A stretch of 64,000 bases of DNA, taken from Mucilaginibacter sp. 44-25. GTDB taxonomy: Bacteria; Bacteroidota; Bacteroidia; Sphingobacteriales; Sphingobacteriaceae. Both the position numbers and the translations under genes were made by a program. Of the stretch, positions 8,956-21,521 are shown piece by piece. The notes under the pieces are model-generated. The model saw only the letters and a program-made list of their open reading frames with translations. It was not told the DNA's origin and ran no database searches. The stretch spans positions 1 to 64,000 of the forward strand of contig MKTS01000004.1 of the NCBI GenBank assembly GCA_001898335.1, given 5' to 3'. The first letter of the stretch is position 1, and the number at the start of each line of letters is the position of its first letter.

Positions 8956-9768
8956 TTAAAACATTCGGGGCCGGTCGTAAACTATTTTGGTTACCCGAAA
9001 TTTAGCATAGCAGAAATCGCCTTTTTCTAAACGCCATATGGCTTCTATGTCTGTTGGTACGAATACGCCGTTGATCTGCTTATAACCGGCCATTTTACCG
9101 ATCCAGGTTTCAAGCCTTCCTTTTTCCATATAGCGTCTGGTTTCCATTTGGGTAATCAACCCTTCGCTGTCAAATTTTACAATGTAGTATAGCGACATTC
9201 CGTTATGGCTAAAGGTAAGTTTTGCTGTATTTTCATCAATGGCTATCCATTTCAGCCGATCCCCTGGCAGCAGGTTGGTGGGAAACCAGACCCCTTCAGC
9301 CAGCCATCGCAATAACTCGCCCTGGTCAAAACTTTCACCCTGTCCATCTACGATATTGTAGAGTGATAAAATGGATACGATCAACCGTCCTTTATCGGCA
9401 ACATACATATCACGTGCAGTGAAAAGGGAGGTTATACCTTTCCAGATAAAGCCAGGCTTTTCGACGGTGAAATACTGTTCGCCTTCAATAGCTGTCCATC
9501 TCTTATCCAGGCCCGTTTTAAATTGACCGTCGTGTAAAAGACTGACGTAACTGATGTAAGGTTGCCCGTTGCTTAAAACCTGTTTAAAATAGCGCCGCAC
9601 AGGTTCTGGTAAACCTATTAGCTGCGTGTAATGAAACGCTTTATCTGAAACTGGTTTTGCGGAAACAAAAAGGCTTTTCACAGTTTTACCGAACCGTACA
9701 GAAAGGTTGATCCTGCCAATGATGAGTGTTGTTAAAAGCGTTATAATGAGTATTGCTGTAATAAGCAT
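8956..9768 (-). CDS. DUF6544/DUF6920-like membrane-anchored protein
   Basis: 270 residues with one N-terminal membrane helix (residues 1-20) and a beta-rich remainder. The conserved pattern LPEPVRRYFKQVL near 53, then DGQF, W-AIEGEQYFT near 92, and a GEL-RWLAEGVWFPT block near 147, matches the family known from many bacteria as DUF6544 (formerly DUF6920). No enzymatic role is established. The gene lies between a small membrane-protein gene (16-base gap) and pstS, in a run of same-strand genes with short spacing. Confidence 0.75.
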   Translation of the reverse strand: MLITAILIITLLTTLIIGRINLSVRFGKTVKSLFVSAKPVSDKAFHYTQLIGLPEPVRRYFKQVLSNGQPYISYVSLLHDGQFKTGLDKRWTAIEGEQYFTVEKPGFIWKGITSLFTARDMYVADKGRLIVSILSLYNIVDGQGESFDQGELLRWLAEGVWFPTNLLPGDRLKWIAIDENTAKLTFSHNGMSLYYIVKFDSEGLITQMETRRYMEKGRLETWIGKMAGYKQINGVFVPTDIEAIWRLEKGDFCYAKFRVTKIVYDRPRMF

Positions 9769-9784
9769 GATTCTTTCTATTTAT

Positions 9785-10240
9785 TTAAATTGATTTTTGA
9801 TATAAACTTCTTACTGCCGGAAGTAAGGCGACAAATAATATAGCGATGGCAAGAACCATATAGAAAGTATGCAGCCAGCTTACCGCCTGTAAAAACACCA
9901 TTTCCAGCTGTATCCATGCAATCAATATAAATGCCGTATAAATACTAAAGGTCCAGGACCAGTGCATGTCGCGATAACAGTTTAGTTTTTCGGCAAATGT
10001 GCAAGCTGGTTTTCTGATCAGTGCAAAAATCAAAAGGCATGGCGCAATGCCAAGCAGAAGAAATAAAACGGTTCCAGGTATTAAAAAATCGTGAAACGGT
10101 GATTTTTTTAATAGGGATAATGGCATGCCTATCAAACGACCGCCGGGCGAAATAACCAACGCGCCACCTCCGCCAAGAGCCCCTAAACCGAGAAAACCCA
10201 ATAATAAGATCAGGCAGTTTCGCCCCATTGTTGTTTTCAT
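9785..10240 (-). CDS. Small integral membrane protein
   Basis: About 151 residues with four predicted membrane helices: a glycine-rich first one (LGFLGLGALGGGGALV), a second near residues 50-75, and two in the C-terminal half. I chose the ATG at 10240 (MKTTMGR); a TTG at 10273 would add 11 residues. The combination of a glycine-rich N-terminal helix with a PLSLLKKSPF turn occurs in uncharacterised membrane proteins of several phyla. It lies in the stress operon between the Acg-like gene and the DUF6544-like gene. Function unknown. Confidence 0.7.
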   Translation of the reverse strand: MKTTMGRNCLILLLGFLGLGALGGGGALVISPGGRLIGMPLSLLKKSPFHDFLIPGTVLFLLLGIAPCLLIFALIRKPACTFAEKLNCYRDMHWSWTFSIYTAFILIAWIQLEMVFLQAVSWLHTFYMVLAIAILFVALLPAVRSLYQKSI

Positions 10241-10310
10241 TTCATTGTAAAGTAGGTGTTGTTCAGTGTTCAAAATACTTAACTGGTAGTAGGATGGATT
10301 TGCTCCTTCG

Positions 10311-11422
10311 TTACGGACAAATAAACCAGTCCACGGGTCGCCTTAATGAAACCGGTTCCGGGTAATTCTTTACATAGCCTGTTCGTAAAATAAACTGCAC
10401 AGGTTCGTTAATACCGATAGCGGAGTTAAAATTTTGGTGAATAGCGGGCTCCTCCAGTATTTGGGTCATCGGGTGTATGGCGATATTTTTATCCCTTACT
10501 TTCAGGAACAGCCGCTGCATCCGCTGTCCTGTTTCGATCAGGCTCTTTACAGAAGCGTCCTTACTTGTAATTAAAAACCAGCCGGCTGAAGATGCTACTT
10601 GCTGCTCTGCCTGTTTAATATTCTGATCTCTGAAGCTGTTACCCATCACGTTCGTTTTCCCATAAAAGTTTCGCACCACCCAGCCGGAAATACCCTCGAT
10701 TTCCATACTTCCGGGAGTTAAACCGTCCCGGTATTTTTCTGCATCCTTATTGGAAAACCTGATCCAGTCAGCCAGTTCTTTCTGCGCTGCGTTACGATAG
10801 GACTGGATCTTATTGGCTTCGATGGTTTGTTCGTTCAGATAATGATAAGCTTTAGTTGTACGGGGTACAAAGCGAATAAAATCAGGTTCATTGGCCATTA
10901 GCAGCCTGACATCTTCAGTTTTCAATGCTTCGGAGAGCATGTTTGATCTTACCGTCCTGCGTTGTATGATAGTTCTGGTATCATACCTGAAGAGGTTTCC
11001 CGACCTGATCAGTTTTACTTCCATTACCTTTTCGTCCTGGTTAGTATTAGCCAACAAACTAAATTGGCAACGATAGCCCAGATTATTGGCGGCGTATTCC
11101 AGGTTTTGAATAAACGCTCCGATGGATAGTATCGTTTCCCTTTGTGCAGGATCGACAGCAGTTAACCATTTAGTTTTGTCGTTGCAGATGATCCAGTGCA
11201 GCGGCTCCATATATTTGATTAGCCAGGGTTGCGTATTATGGCCGCTCGGAGCCAGTGAAGCAAGGAATAATATGTGCCGTTCATCTGTGGTCAGTTCAGT
11301 TATAACTGGGGTATCAGGCTTCAGACTGGCCCTCACAAAATTGCTTTTATCGCTGTAGGCATAGTATGTTGCGCAGGCAACAACTGCCGATCCCCCTGTT
11401 ATGCCTAAAAATCTCCTTCGGT

Positions 11423-11426
<4 letters not shown>
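10311..11426 (-). CDS. Acg-family FMN-binding oxidoreductase (nitroreductase-like)
   Basis: 371 residues from an ATG at 11426 that overlaps the stop of the upstream ATPase gene (ATGA). The overlap and the Tat-like leader MNRRRFLGITGGSAV decide this start. The body resembles mycobacterial Acg (Rv2032) proteins: a duplicated nitroreductase fold with APSGHNTQPWLIKY near residue 75, a QRRTVRSNML stretch near 154 and a C-terminal RTGYV block. Acg is known to bind FMN but lacks classic nitroreductase activity and is thought to sequester flavin in dormancy. The Tat-like leader would place this one outside the cytosol, already folded with cofactor. It sits between a cation ATPase and a small membrane-protein gene in the stress operon. 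Confidence 0.82.
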
Positions 11427-13951
<2,525 letters not shown>

Positions 13952-13986
13952 TTGTTGATTGATCAAAGATGAATTTGCGGACCAGA

Positions 13987-14844
13987 TTAATTCAGTTCCG
14001 ACGGAATAACCAATAGTGGTATACGCTGGTTATCTAAAGCCGCCACGGTTGTAGACCGGTCGAACGGGCCCGACAGGAAACCTTGCTGGTAATGAACCAG
14101 GGCTAGCAGATCAGAATTCTTATCTTTGCATAACCGGTTTAGTCGTTTCACAACATTTTTTCCCCTGATCTCAAGGTAGGTTATATTATCCTGCTTGATC
14201 GCGTTAATATGACTAACGATGGCATTTTTCTTTATGGTGTCTTCGCTTTTTTCCAGGAGCGAAACATGGACGATCTCCAGATGGAAGTTAAGTTGTTTAC
14301 CTAAGCCCGTCAAATAGTTGATGGCGTTAATGTCTGCCAATTCAAACGGAATAGCCAGCGTTACTTTCTTCAGCGCATTCATATCAGCTTTCGGCGGAAT
14401 GATAAAAACAGGGCAGGATGCATGATCGATCACGTCCATGGTGTCGCTGCCGAATATGAAATGGTCGATAGCATTATCCGTTCGGCCCCCGATCACTACG
14501 AGGCCGATGGTATTTTCCTGAATGAGCGCTGCGGTATTTTTACCCAGCGAGCCTTCCCCGCATTGATAATTTGCTTGAGGTTTAAACCCGCCTTGGGATA
14601 CGCCTGCCATGATATGTCGCAGCTGAATAGCTAACTGACTGAGTTTCGCGGTGCTTTCATCCTTGCGAAATACGAATTCTTCAACCACCAAGGGGCCGCC
14701 AGCGTAGGTCGGAAGTATCGGATGATCATAATAGGTATTATAAATTAAAATATCAGCGTTTAACTGAGGAACAATCTTCGCAGCAGCTTTCGCGGCACGA
14801 TCCGCATTTTCCGAAAAGTCAGTAAGCATCAGGATTGTCTTCAT
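13987..14844 (-). CDS. Universal stress protein, tandem UspA domains
   Basis: 285 residues forming two UspA units (about 1-140 and 145-285). The first unit carries an ATP-site-like GGRTDNAIDHFIFGS loop followed by a CPVFIIP strand; the second ends RSTTVAALDNQRIPLLVIP with a degraded loop. Tandem Usp proteins are cytosolic and often bind ATP; they respond to hypoxia, starvation and respiratory stress. It is the first gene of the long minus-strand run that continues through the P-type ATPase to pstB. It is divergent from the DUF2231-like gene, with 127 bases between the two starts. Confidence 0.92.
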   Translation of the reverse strand: MKTILMLTDFSENADRAAKAAAKIVPQLNADILIYNTYYDHPILPTYAGGPLVVEEFVFRKDESTAKLSQLAIQLRHIMAGVSQGGFKPQANYQCGEGSLGKNTAALIQENTIGLVVIGGRTDNAIDHFIFGSDTMDVIDHASCPVFIIPPKADMNALKKVTLAIPFELADINAINYLTGLGKQLNFHLEIVHVSLLEKSEDTIKKNAIVSHINAIKQDNITYLEIRGKNVVKRLNRLCKDKNSDLLALVHYQQGFLSGPFDRSTTVAALDNQRIPLLVIPSELN

Positions 14845-14971
14845 GACAGCGTTATTTTATAGCGTAAAGTTGTCGTTTTACCGCTGAAAAATAAATGATG
14901 AAGGTTATTAATTCGCTTGATGACAATTACTTAAATACCATCAATAAATACTGATCTTCGATAAAAAAGTT
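14845..14971. promoter_or_regulatory. Divergent promoter region between Usp operon and DUF2231-like operon
   Basis: The 127-base gap between two opposed start codons must hold promoters for both the long Usp-to-pstB run and the plus-strand membrane-protein run. It is AT-rich, but I see no clear -33/-7 pair of the Bacteroidota type and no clear operator. Confidence 0.5.
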
Positions 14972-15457
14972 ATGAACCAGACGCACATCCACCTGCTGAT
15001 CACCCACCTGCCGATCATCGGCGCTGCGCTGGGTGCATTTGTTTTGATCCATGGGATATGGAGGAAAAGCAATTCTACATTGATCGCCGCCTATAACCTT
15101 TTGATCGTCTCCGCCATTGGAGCCGGCATAGCTTATGCAACCGGCGAAGGTGCCGAAGAAACGGTTGAACATTTACAGGGCATATCCAAAAATGTTATCG
15201 AAGAACATGCAGAATCTGCACTGACTTCTCTTATCGGCTTGATCGCTGTCGGCGCCATAGCTTTGATTGGCCTTTTTGTAACACTCAAAAGCACTTCTCT
15301 AACCAGGCCTTTAGCACTGCTTGCGCTTGCGGCATCATTAGTGGGCTTCGGGCTGATCGCGAGGACCGGCTATTTAGGCGGACAGATCAGGCATACAGAA
15401 ATTGGAACGAACACGGCTTCGCCGGTAAAAGAGGAGAATGGCAAGGATAATGATTAA
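14972..15457 (+). CDS. DUF2231-like four-helix membrane protein
   Basis: 161 residues with four predicted membrane helices. The histidine-rich opening NQTHIHLLITHLPIIG and the late GYLGGQIRHTE segment match the DUF2231 family, whose paired histidines have suggested heme or metal binding, though no role is established. A hydrophilic segment of about 25 residues follows helix 2 (GEGAEETVEHLQ). It is the first gene of a plus-strand trio, with the CDP-alcohol phosphatidyltransferase six bases downstream. Confidence 0.75.
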   Translation: MNQTHIHLLITHLPIIGAALGAFVLIHGIWRKSNSTLIAAYNLLIVSAIGAGIAYATGEGAEETVEHLQGISKNVIEEHAESALTSLIGLIAVGAIALIGLFVTLKSTSLTRPLALLALAASLVGFGLIARTGYLGGQIRHTEIGTNTASPVKEENGKDND

Positions 15458-15463
15458 GCATGC

Positions 15464-16063
15464 ATGCAGAACATCCCTATGCATAAACTTAGCTATTATA
15501 TGGTCAATGCGATCACCTTTTACAGGTTGTTAGCGGCTCCGCTACTGTTGTTATTATTGTTCAATGGGCAGTTCATTCTGTTTAAATGGCTGTTGGCTGT
15601 TAGTTTCCTTACAGATGCGATCGACGGCTACCTCGCCCGCAAGTACAAAGTAACCAGCATATTTGGTTCTGTCCTGGATTCTGTTTCAGATGACCTGACT
15701 ATCGCAGTGGCGATCGTCGGTATAGTCCTGGTGAACCCGGAGTTTCTGAGAAAAGAGTTGGCGCTGGTAGCAGTACAAGTATTGCTTTTTCTAACCCAGA
15801 TCTGTTTTGCGCTGATCCGTTATCGTAAGATCAGTAGTTTCCATACCTACCTGGCAAAATTCGTTACGGTGTTCCAGGGCATATTCCTGATACTTTTCTA
15901 CTGGCTGCCTGAACCGGTTTATATGCTGTTTTATGGCGTGTCAGCCTTGACCATCCTCGACTTGCTAGAGGAGATCATTCTTGTTGCCATTACGCCCAAA
16001 TGGGAAACCGATATAAAAGGCTTATATTGGGCCATAAAAAAGCGCACACTGCAAAAAGCGTAA
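15464..16063 (+). CDS. CDP-alcohol phosphatidyltransferase family protein
   Basis: 199-residue inner-membrane enzyme that moves a phosphatidyl group from CDP-diacylglycerol to an alcohol acceptor. The family signature D-G-x2-A-R-x8-G-x3-D-x3-D is complete: DGYLARKYKVTSIFGSVLDSVSDD near residues 50-73. About six helices are predicted. PgsA-like phosphatidylglycerophosphate synthase is the likeliest reading, but other head-group transferases share the motif. It lies six bases after the DUF2231-like gene and 13 before the AI-2E gene, so it belongs to one operon of membrane proteins. Confidence 0.88.
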   Translation: MQNIPMHKLSYYMVNAITFYRLLAAPLLLLLLFNGQFILFKWLLAVSFLTDAIDGYLARKYKVTSIFGSVLDSVSDDLTIAVAIVGIVLVNPEFLRKELALVAVQVLLFLTQICFALIRYRKISSFHTYLAKFVTVFQGIFLILFYWLPEPVYMLFYGVSALTILDLLEEIILVAITPKWETDIKGLYWAIKKRTLQKA

Positions 16064-16076
16064 AAAACCGTACCCC

Positions 16077-17147
16077 ATGGTAAAAGAAATGCCGGTGACC
16101 GTAAAACGGGCCATTGAACTCATAGGCTTGTTCGTTTTAGGAACTATCATAGTTGCAGGAAACACGATCATTATGCCCTTGTTAATGGCATTTTTCTTTA
16201 GCCTTATGCTGTTACCGGTATTCCGTTTTTTCAGGAAATTAAAAGTGCCTGAAGTAATCGCTGTTTTTTTACCGATCTTATTACTAACCATCGTTGTGGC
16301 GCTGATCATTTGGCTGTTTTCCAGCCAGGTGGGTGCTTTGCTGGATGATTTCCCGCAGATCCAGCGTACCGTAGCCAAACACCTGGATAATTTAAGTATT
16401 TGGATCAGCAATTCATTTGGCTACTCCCCGGCAGAACAAGTGAAATTCATTAACGTGCAAAGCAAAAAGCTATTCAGTTCCCTGGGCGGGGTATTGAGCG
16501 GCGCGGCAGGATCTTTGTCCGGCATCATCATTTTTATAGGGTTATTGCCGATCTACATTTACCTGATCATCCTATACCGGAACCTCTTTTTAAAGTTCCT
16601 GCTGATGTGGTTTAAAAAAGAAGAATACAAAAATGTGGAAGAAGCTGTCCGCCAGACAGAAAAAATGGTTAAAAGTTACCTCGTGGGACTGCTGATACAG
16701 ATTACCTATATCATCATTATTTTGGGTGGTTCATTATGGCTTTTCGGTATCCAGAATGCCTTACTGATCGGGATCCTCTTCGCTTTCCTGAACCTGATCC
16801 CGTATCTGGGCGCCCTGATCGGCAATATTCTGGGCGTCCTGCTCACCCTGGCTTCCTCGGATAGTCTTGCGGATGTGCTGATCGTATTGGGAGCCATCAC
16901 GGTGGTACAATTCCTGGATAATAACATATTAATGCCGCGTATCGTTGGTTCGCAGGTCAAGATCAACCCGCTGGTTTCCATTGTGGGAATCATCATCGGC
17001 GGTGTCATGGCGGGCCTTTCGGGTATGTTCCTGGCAATGCCGCTGCTGTCCATTCTAAAGATCATATTTGACCGCACCGAAAAGTATAAGCAATGGGGCG
17101 TGCTGCTCGGGGATGAACGGCCCGTAAAAATCCTTATGAAAGATTAG
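16077..17147 (+). CDS. AI-2E family transporter (PerM/YdiK-like permease)
   Basis: 356 residues with seven or eight predicted helices and the usual large non-membrane segment (about residues 85-140). The C-terminal family core is present: FAFLNLIPYLGALIG near 240, then QFLDNNILMPRIVG and KINPLVSIVGIIIGG near 300. Members include the E. coli TqsA/AI-2 exporter and ion antiporters, so the substrate is open. Its stop overlaps the stop of the convergent P-type ATPase gene by three bases. Confidence 0.88.
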   Translation: MVKEMPVTVKRAIELIGLFVLGTIIVAGNTIIMPLLMAFFFSLMLLPVFRFFRKLKVPEVIAVFLPILLLTIVVALIIWLFSSQVGALLDDFPQIQRTVAKHLDNLSIWISNSFGYSPAEQVKFINVQSKKLFSSLGGVLSGAAGSLSGIIIFIGLLPIYIYLIILYRNLFLKFLLMWFKKEEYKNVEEAVRQTEKMVKSYLVGLLIQITYIIIILGGSLWLFGIQNALLIGILFAFLNLIPYLGALIGNILGVLLTLASSDSLADVLIVLGAITVVQFLDNNILMPRIVGSQVKINPLVSIVGIIIGGVMAGLSGMFLAMPLLSILKIIFDRTEKYKQWGVLLGDERPVKILMKD

Positions 17148-19795
17148 TGCTTTACTTTTTGGATAGTCTTGTAAACCTGGAAAATAATCAACGGCAGCAG
17201 GCTAACAGTTAAAGCGGCGGCCCATAATTTCATCGAAAGTACTGAAAGTCCTAACACTAAACGCAGGCCAGGTATTGCGAAAACCATCAAGGTGAGGCCA
17301 ATACAAATGAAGAGTGCGATCCAAACAAATTTGTTTCTGGTAATTTCATTATTCAAAATGCGCGCGCCATCGGAGGACATATTGAACACATGAAATAACT
17401 GGGCGAAAGTCAGGGTGATAAATGCAACATTGTTACAGGTGCGGTCATCATTATGCAGCACTTCTTTACAATAAAATACCGCAATGATCACAGCCGAGGT
17501 GATGGAAGCTGAATATAAAGCGATAACCAGCCATTTTTGATTAGTAATGATATTCTTATTAGGTTCCCTTGGCGGCCTCGACATCACAGTCCTGTCTCCC
17601 GTACCTAAACCGAGCGCTAACGCCGGAAAGACGTCAGTCACCATGTTCAGGAATAGGATCTGTAGCGGCAGCAAGGTTGCGCCGGGTATCACTACGCCTA
17701 AAATGGTCACAATGAAGATCTCGCTCAGGTTACAGGATACCAGGTAGACCACGAATTTCTGAATGTTTTGAAAGATCTCCCGGCCATGCGCCACCGCCTG
17801 GGCAATCGAAGTAAAAGAATCATCTTTCAGAATGATACTCGCCGTTTCTTTAGCGACCTGGGTTCCCCGGATGCCCATAGCAATACCTACGTCCGCTTTT
17901 TTTAAGGCAGGGGCATCGTTTACGCCATCGCCGGTCATGGCCACGATAAACCCTGCCCCCTGAAAAACATCCGCGATTTCCAGTTTTTGTTTAGGAGAGG
18001 CCCTGGCAAAAACCGCCGTAGCCAGGATACGCTGCCGCCATTCTTTGGTTAATAGTTCGGCCTTCGGCAGTTCTTTCCCGGTCATCACCGCTTTGTCGTC
18101 CTCATCGATCAGACCCACCTTCCGGGCAATGTTCAGCGCGGTTTGCGGATGGTCGCCGGTGAGCATCACTACTTTAATGCCAGCATTCCTGCAACTCAGG
18201 ATAGCGCCTTTAATATCTGTGCGGGGCGGGTCAAGAAAACCCGCCATCCCGATATAAACCAGGTCAGTCAAATAATTATACGGGTCAAGCAGGTTATCTG
18301 ACCGGTAGGCAAAAGCCAGCACCCGCAGCCCGCTGGCCGCCATTTTTTCCGATCTTAAAAGTATGGCGCTACCCGACTCGCTGTCAAGATCATTGATGAC
18401 CGTGCCCGATTGTATCTTGGCACATTTCTCCAGTAATCGTTCAACAGAGCCTTTGGCAGCCGCAAAATAACCATTGGCCGTCTGGTGTAAGGTACCCATC
18501 ATCATGATCTCCGAACTGAAAGGCACCTCCGCAATACGTTCGTATTGCTTTAATAAACTCGCCCTGTCCAGGCCTGCAGCGATGGCTATTTGTATTAAGG
18601 AAACTTCCACCGGATCTCCGGTATTTTCATCGGCATTATTGCATAAAATGCCGGTTAATAACAGTTTATCTAAGTTTCCGGCACTTACTTTAATTGCCCC
18701 GTGAGGGAATTTCAGGAGATTATTTTCGATATGGACCTTAACACTTTCCTCCGGGAATGCGAAAGTGTCGGCACATATCTTATTTTCGGTCAGGGTGCCG
18801 GTTTTGTCCGTCAGGATCACCCCGGTACTGCCCAGCGTTTCCACGGCAGATAATTTCTTAACAATAGCATTGCGCCTGGCCATCAGCAGCATGCCATAGG
18901 ATAAAGCCACCGTAGCAACTACCGGCAAACCCTCGGGGATAGCGGCCACGGCCAGGGCGATCGAGGTCTCTATGATGGTTAAGAGCGCCTTGCCTTGTAT
19001 AAATCCAGTTACCGCAAAAATTGCGGTCATGGCCAGGGTGATCCAGATCAGCTTCCTGCTTAACCGGTTCAGCTTTTTATCCAGCGGTGTGATCGTATCG
19101 GCAGAACTTTCAACCAGCGCGGTGATGGTGCCCAACTGCGTATTTGCCGCAATGCCGGTGATCAACATTTCTCCGTCCCCATTAATTACGGAAGTCCCTT
19201 TAAAAACCATATTCTGCTGGTCTCCAATAACGGTATCCTTAGGCAGCGCCCCGGTCATTTTATCCGACGGAAGGGATTCGCCGGTAAGCGACGATTCATC
19301 ACATTGTAAGCGGTTGACGGTTATTAAACGCCCGTCTGCCGGGATAATATCGCCGGCTTCCAGCGGAACAAGATCGCCCGGCACCAATGATTCAGATGGG
19401 ATCAATTTCGTCTCCCCGTCGCGGATCACTTTAGCCAGGATCACGTCCATTTTTTTGAGCGCGTTCATTGAACTTCGGGCCTGTATTTCCATAATAAAGC
19501 CGATCAGCGCGTTGATCAAGATAACAGCCGCAATAGCTATCGTCTCCAAAATATCTTTGAAATATAGTGAAACGGCTGCGCCAAAAACCAGCAGGTAAAT
19601 AATGGGGCTCCTGAACTGGGAAAGAAGGATCAGCCAAAGGCTTTTATGCTTTTGCATTTTGTAGGAATTCAGCCCATAGGCTTTACTGCGCTTCGCAGCC
19701 TCACTTTGCGAAATTCCTTTATGACCGTCTGTTTGAGACAGCGTGAGCACCTCTACTGCAGATAATGAAAAAGGGTGTGCTAAAGGGTATTTCAT
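17144..19795 (-). CDS. Cation-transporting P-type ATPase (SERCA/PMR1-like P2A)
   Basis: 883-residue P-type pump close to bacterial calcium ATPases. Motifs are complete: the cation-ATPase N-terminal domain (residues 1-70), LTGES near 170, AIPEGLPVVATVALS near 290, ILTDKTGTLTENK near 330, KGSVERLLEKC in the nucleotide-binding domain, MLTGDHPQTA, and MTGDGVNDAPALKKADVGIAMG near 620. Ten membrane helices are predicted, the last six after residue 680. PEGLP and overall size favour calcium (P2A), without excluding manganese. It begins 36 bases after the stop of a Usp gene, mirroring the Usp-ATPase pairing at 11.4-14.8 kb. Confidence 0.93.
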   Translation of the reverse strand: MKYPLAHPFSLSAVEVLTLSQTDGHKGISQSEAAKRSKAYGLNSYKMQKHKSLWLILLSQFRSPIIYLLVFGAAVSLYFKDILETIAIAAVILINALIGFIMEIQARSSMNALKKMDVILAKVIRDGETKLIPSESLVPGDLVPLEAGDIIPADGRLITVNRLQCDESSLTGESLPSDKMTGALPKDTVIGDQQNMVFKGTSVINGDGEMLITGIAANTQLGTITALVESSADTITPLDKKLNRLSRKLIWITLAMTAIFAVTGFIQGKALLTIIETSIALAVAAIPEGLPVVATVALSYGMLLMARRNAIVKKLSAVETLGSTGVILTDKTGTLTENKICADTFAFPEESVKVHIENNLLKFPHGAIKVSAGNLDKLLLTGILCNNADENTGDPVEVSLIQIAIAAGLDRASLLKQYERIAEVPFSSEIMMMGTLHQTANGYFAAAKGSVERLLEKCAKIQSGTVINDLDSESGSAILLRSEKMAASGLRVLAFAYRSDNLLDPYNYLTDLVYIGMAGFLDPPRTDIKGAILSCRNAGIKVVMLTGDHPQTALNIARKVGLIDEDDKAVMTGKELPKAELLTKEWRQRILATAVFARASPKQKLEIADVFQGAGFIVAMTGDGVNDAPALKKADVGIAMGIRGTQVAKETASIILKDDSFTSIAQAVAHGREIFQNIQKFVVYLVSCNLSEIFIVTILGVVIPGATLLPLQILFLNMVTDVFPALALGLGTGDRTVMSRPPREPNKNIITNQKWLVIALYSASITSAVIIAVFYCKEVLHNDDRTCNNVAFITLTFAQLFHVFNMSSDGARILNNEITRNKFVWIALFICIGLTLMVFAIPGLRLVLGLSVLSMKLWAAALTVSLLPLIIFQVYKTIQKVKH

Positions 19796-19831
19796 TATCG
19801 TAAGGATGTGGGGTTTATTTACCGGGGAATT

Positions 19832-20674
19832 TTATTTCCCTTCCGTTTTATTAAAAGTAAGTAAAGGGATCTTGCCGTAAAAAGAATATTCCTCCGCATT
19901 AGAAGGGAAGAACAACTTTTCAAATGTAGATCTTGACTGGTGAGTAAACAGGACCAGTACGGAGGGTTTATCCGATTTTATCGCATGTTCAATATCCTCC
20001 AGCAATGTATGGGATATATCCCGCCGTGGGGTCAGCAGCCTCACTTTAAAATCCGCTTTTTCCTGTAATGTGGCTTCCGCCAGTTCCTTATCCAGTGCCA
20101 ATTCGTAGGGGTATGAAATATGCATCATCGCCACACTGGCATGGATAGGCCGCGCAAAATCAACGACCTTTTTGAGTTCGTTTTCATAATCGGTCATGTC
20201 CGACGCATAAAGGATGTGTGTTAGTTCCTTTAAATGGTAAGAACTTGGTATACATAAAACCGGCACGGCAGAACTGCTGATCAGTTTAGCGGTATGTGTA
20301 CCGAATATTTTTTTAAGGGTACCGGCACCACGGGTGCTGATACAGATATAAGAACAGTTATGCTTATTAGCATAATCCATGATCCCATCCACTACATCGA
20401 TATTGGATACCAGTACCAATTGATGGTTAATTTCGGATTCATGGATATCGTGATAGATGCCGGCGATGAATGAAGTTAATTCTTCTGCCGTTTTTTTTCT
20501 AAAAGTATCAGTATACTCCGCAAAGGCGTGTTCGCTCCATTTAAAAGGTTTTAAGAGATGGTAAACATGCAGAATAATTAATTCCGCTTTGCGTTGTTTG
20601 GCCAATTTAATGGCAAAACGGATCGCCGGTTTTGAATTAACGGACTGGTCGGTGGTCACAAGGATCTTTTCCAT
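19832..20674 (-). CDS. Universal stress protein, tandem UspA domains
   Basis: About 280 residues from the ATG at 20674 (MEKILVTTDQSVNSK); a longer reading would run into the upstream Usp gene and lacks similarity. Two Usp units: the first has a good ATP-binding loop, STRGAGTLKKIFGTHTAKLI, with the following VPVLCIPS strand; the second is degenerate. Cytosolic and probably nucleotide-binding. It lies ten bases after the other Usp gene and upstream of the P-type ATPase on the same strand. Confidence 0.9.
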   Translation of the reverse strand: MEKILVTTDQSVNSKPAIRFAIKLAKQRKAELIILHVYHLLKPFKWSEHAFAEYTDTFRKKTAEELTSFIAGIYHDIHESEINHQLVLVSNIDVVDGIMDYANKHNCSYICISTRGAGTLKKIFGTHTAKLISSSAVPVLCIPSSYHLKELTHILYASDMTDYENELKKVVDFARPIHASVAMMHISYPYELALDKELAEATLQEKADFKVRLLTPRRDISHTLLEDIEHAIKSDKPSVLVLFTHQSRSTFEKLFFPSNAEEYSFYGKIPLLTFNKTEGK

Positions 20675-20684
20675 AAGTTTAAGG

Positions 20685-21521
20685 TTAATGGTGAGCAATA
20701 AATAAGGGCGCATCAATAGCTTTCATTAGCCGGTCGGCCATACTTGATTTAAACCAGCGCGAGACTCCGCTGCGCTGATAGGCTCCTAAAACGACAAGGC
20801 TGTTTTTGCTGCTGTTTTTAAGGGAAGTTAAAAGCTCCTCTTCAGTATAACCTATTAATAATGTGTAAGTTGCCGCAGGGTAATGACAGGCGATGAATTC
20901 CCTTACCAGTATTTCGTCGGGAAGTTCTGCTGTATCCTGGCTATCTGCCACTGAAACCACTTCGGTCGCTTTGCCGCGTAACCAGGGCATCATATAGTTG
21001 AACATTTTTATCGCATGTACGCAGGCCGGTTTTCCGTCATAGAGCAGCACGACTTTTTCGATATCCTGGTATTCCGCCGTAATGATCAGCACGGGGCACT
21101 GTGTGCCTGCCAGCAACTCACGTATAAAATGGGTTGGTGGCTGACCTGGTATAGGACTGAATGTTTCACCTGCGCAGACCAGCAGCAGGTCACTATAGAT
21201 ACTTTCCCTGAGCACTTCCGGTACAGAAAAGCTGGGGTCATGATGTATCGAATAGCTGAGTTGCGCTTTTTTGCACGCCTGCTCAAAAATACCGGCTAAT
21301 TTTAACCTGCTTGCTTTATCCTTCTCCAAAAGATGCTTCATTTTTACCTGGGAGAGGCCATGGCTCCCGATGAGATCATCCAGCCGGTAGCTGTTATAGA
21401 GAAATGACTCCAGGAAAACACCCGATAGTAATGCCTTGCTGCTTTCAGCCAGTTTGACCGCGTATGCCAACGTGCTGTCCGCGAATTTTAATCCATCAAA
21501 TACCGCGCTTATTTTTTTCAT
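20685..21521 (-). CDS. Universal stress protein, tandem UspA domains
   Basis: About 278 residues starting at the ATG at 21521 (MKKISAVFDGLKFA). This fits the beta-1 strand of Usp folds, and the longer upstream reading is hydrophobic and unlike the family. The second domain ends with a recognisable GAYQRSGVSRWFKSSMADRLM loop followed by APLFIAHH. It is the first gene of a minus-strand trio of two Usp genes and a calcium-type ATPase. Together with the Usp at 14 kb the window carries three tandem Usp proteins near two P-type pumps. Confidence 0.9.
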   Translation of the reverse strand: MKKISAVFDGLKFADSTLAYAVKLAESSKALLSGVFLESFLYNSYRLDDLIGSHGLSQVKMKHLLEKDKASRLKLAGIFEQACKKAQLSYSIHHDPSFSVPEVLRESIYSDLLLVCAGETFSPIPGQPPTHFIRELLAGTQCPVLIITAEYQDIEKVVLLYDGKPACVHAIKMFNYMMPWLRGKATEVVSVADSQDTAELPDEILVREFIACHYPAATYTLLIGYTEEELLTSLKNSSKNSLVVLGAYQRSGVSRWFKSSMADRLMKAIDAPLFIAHH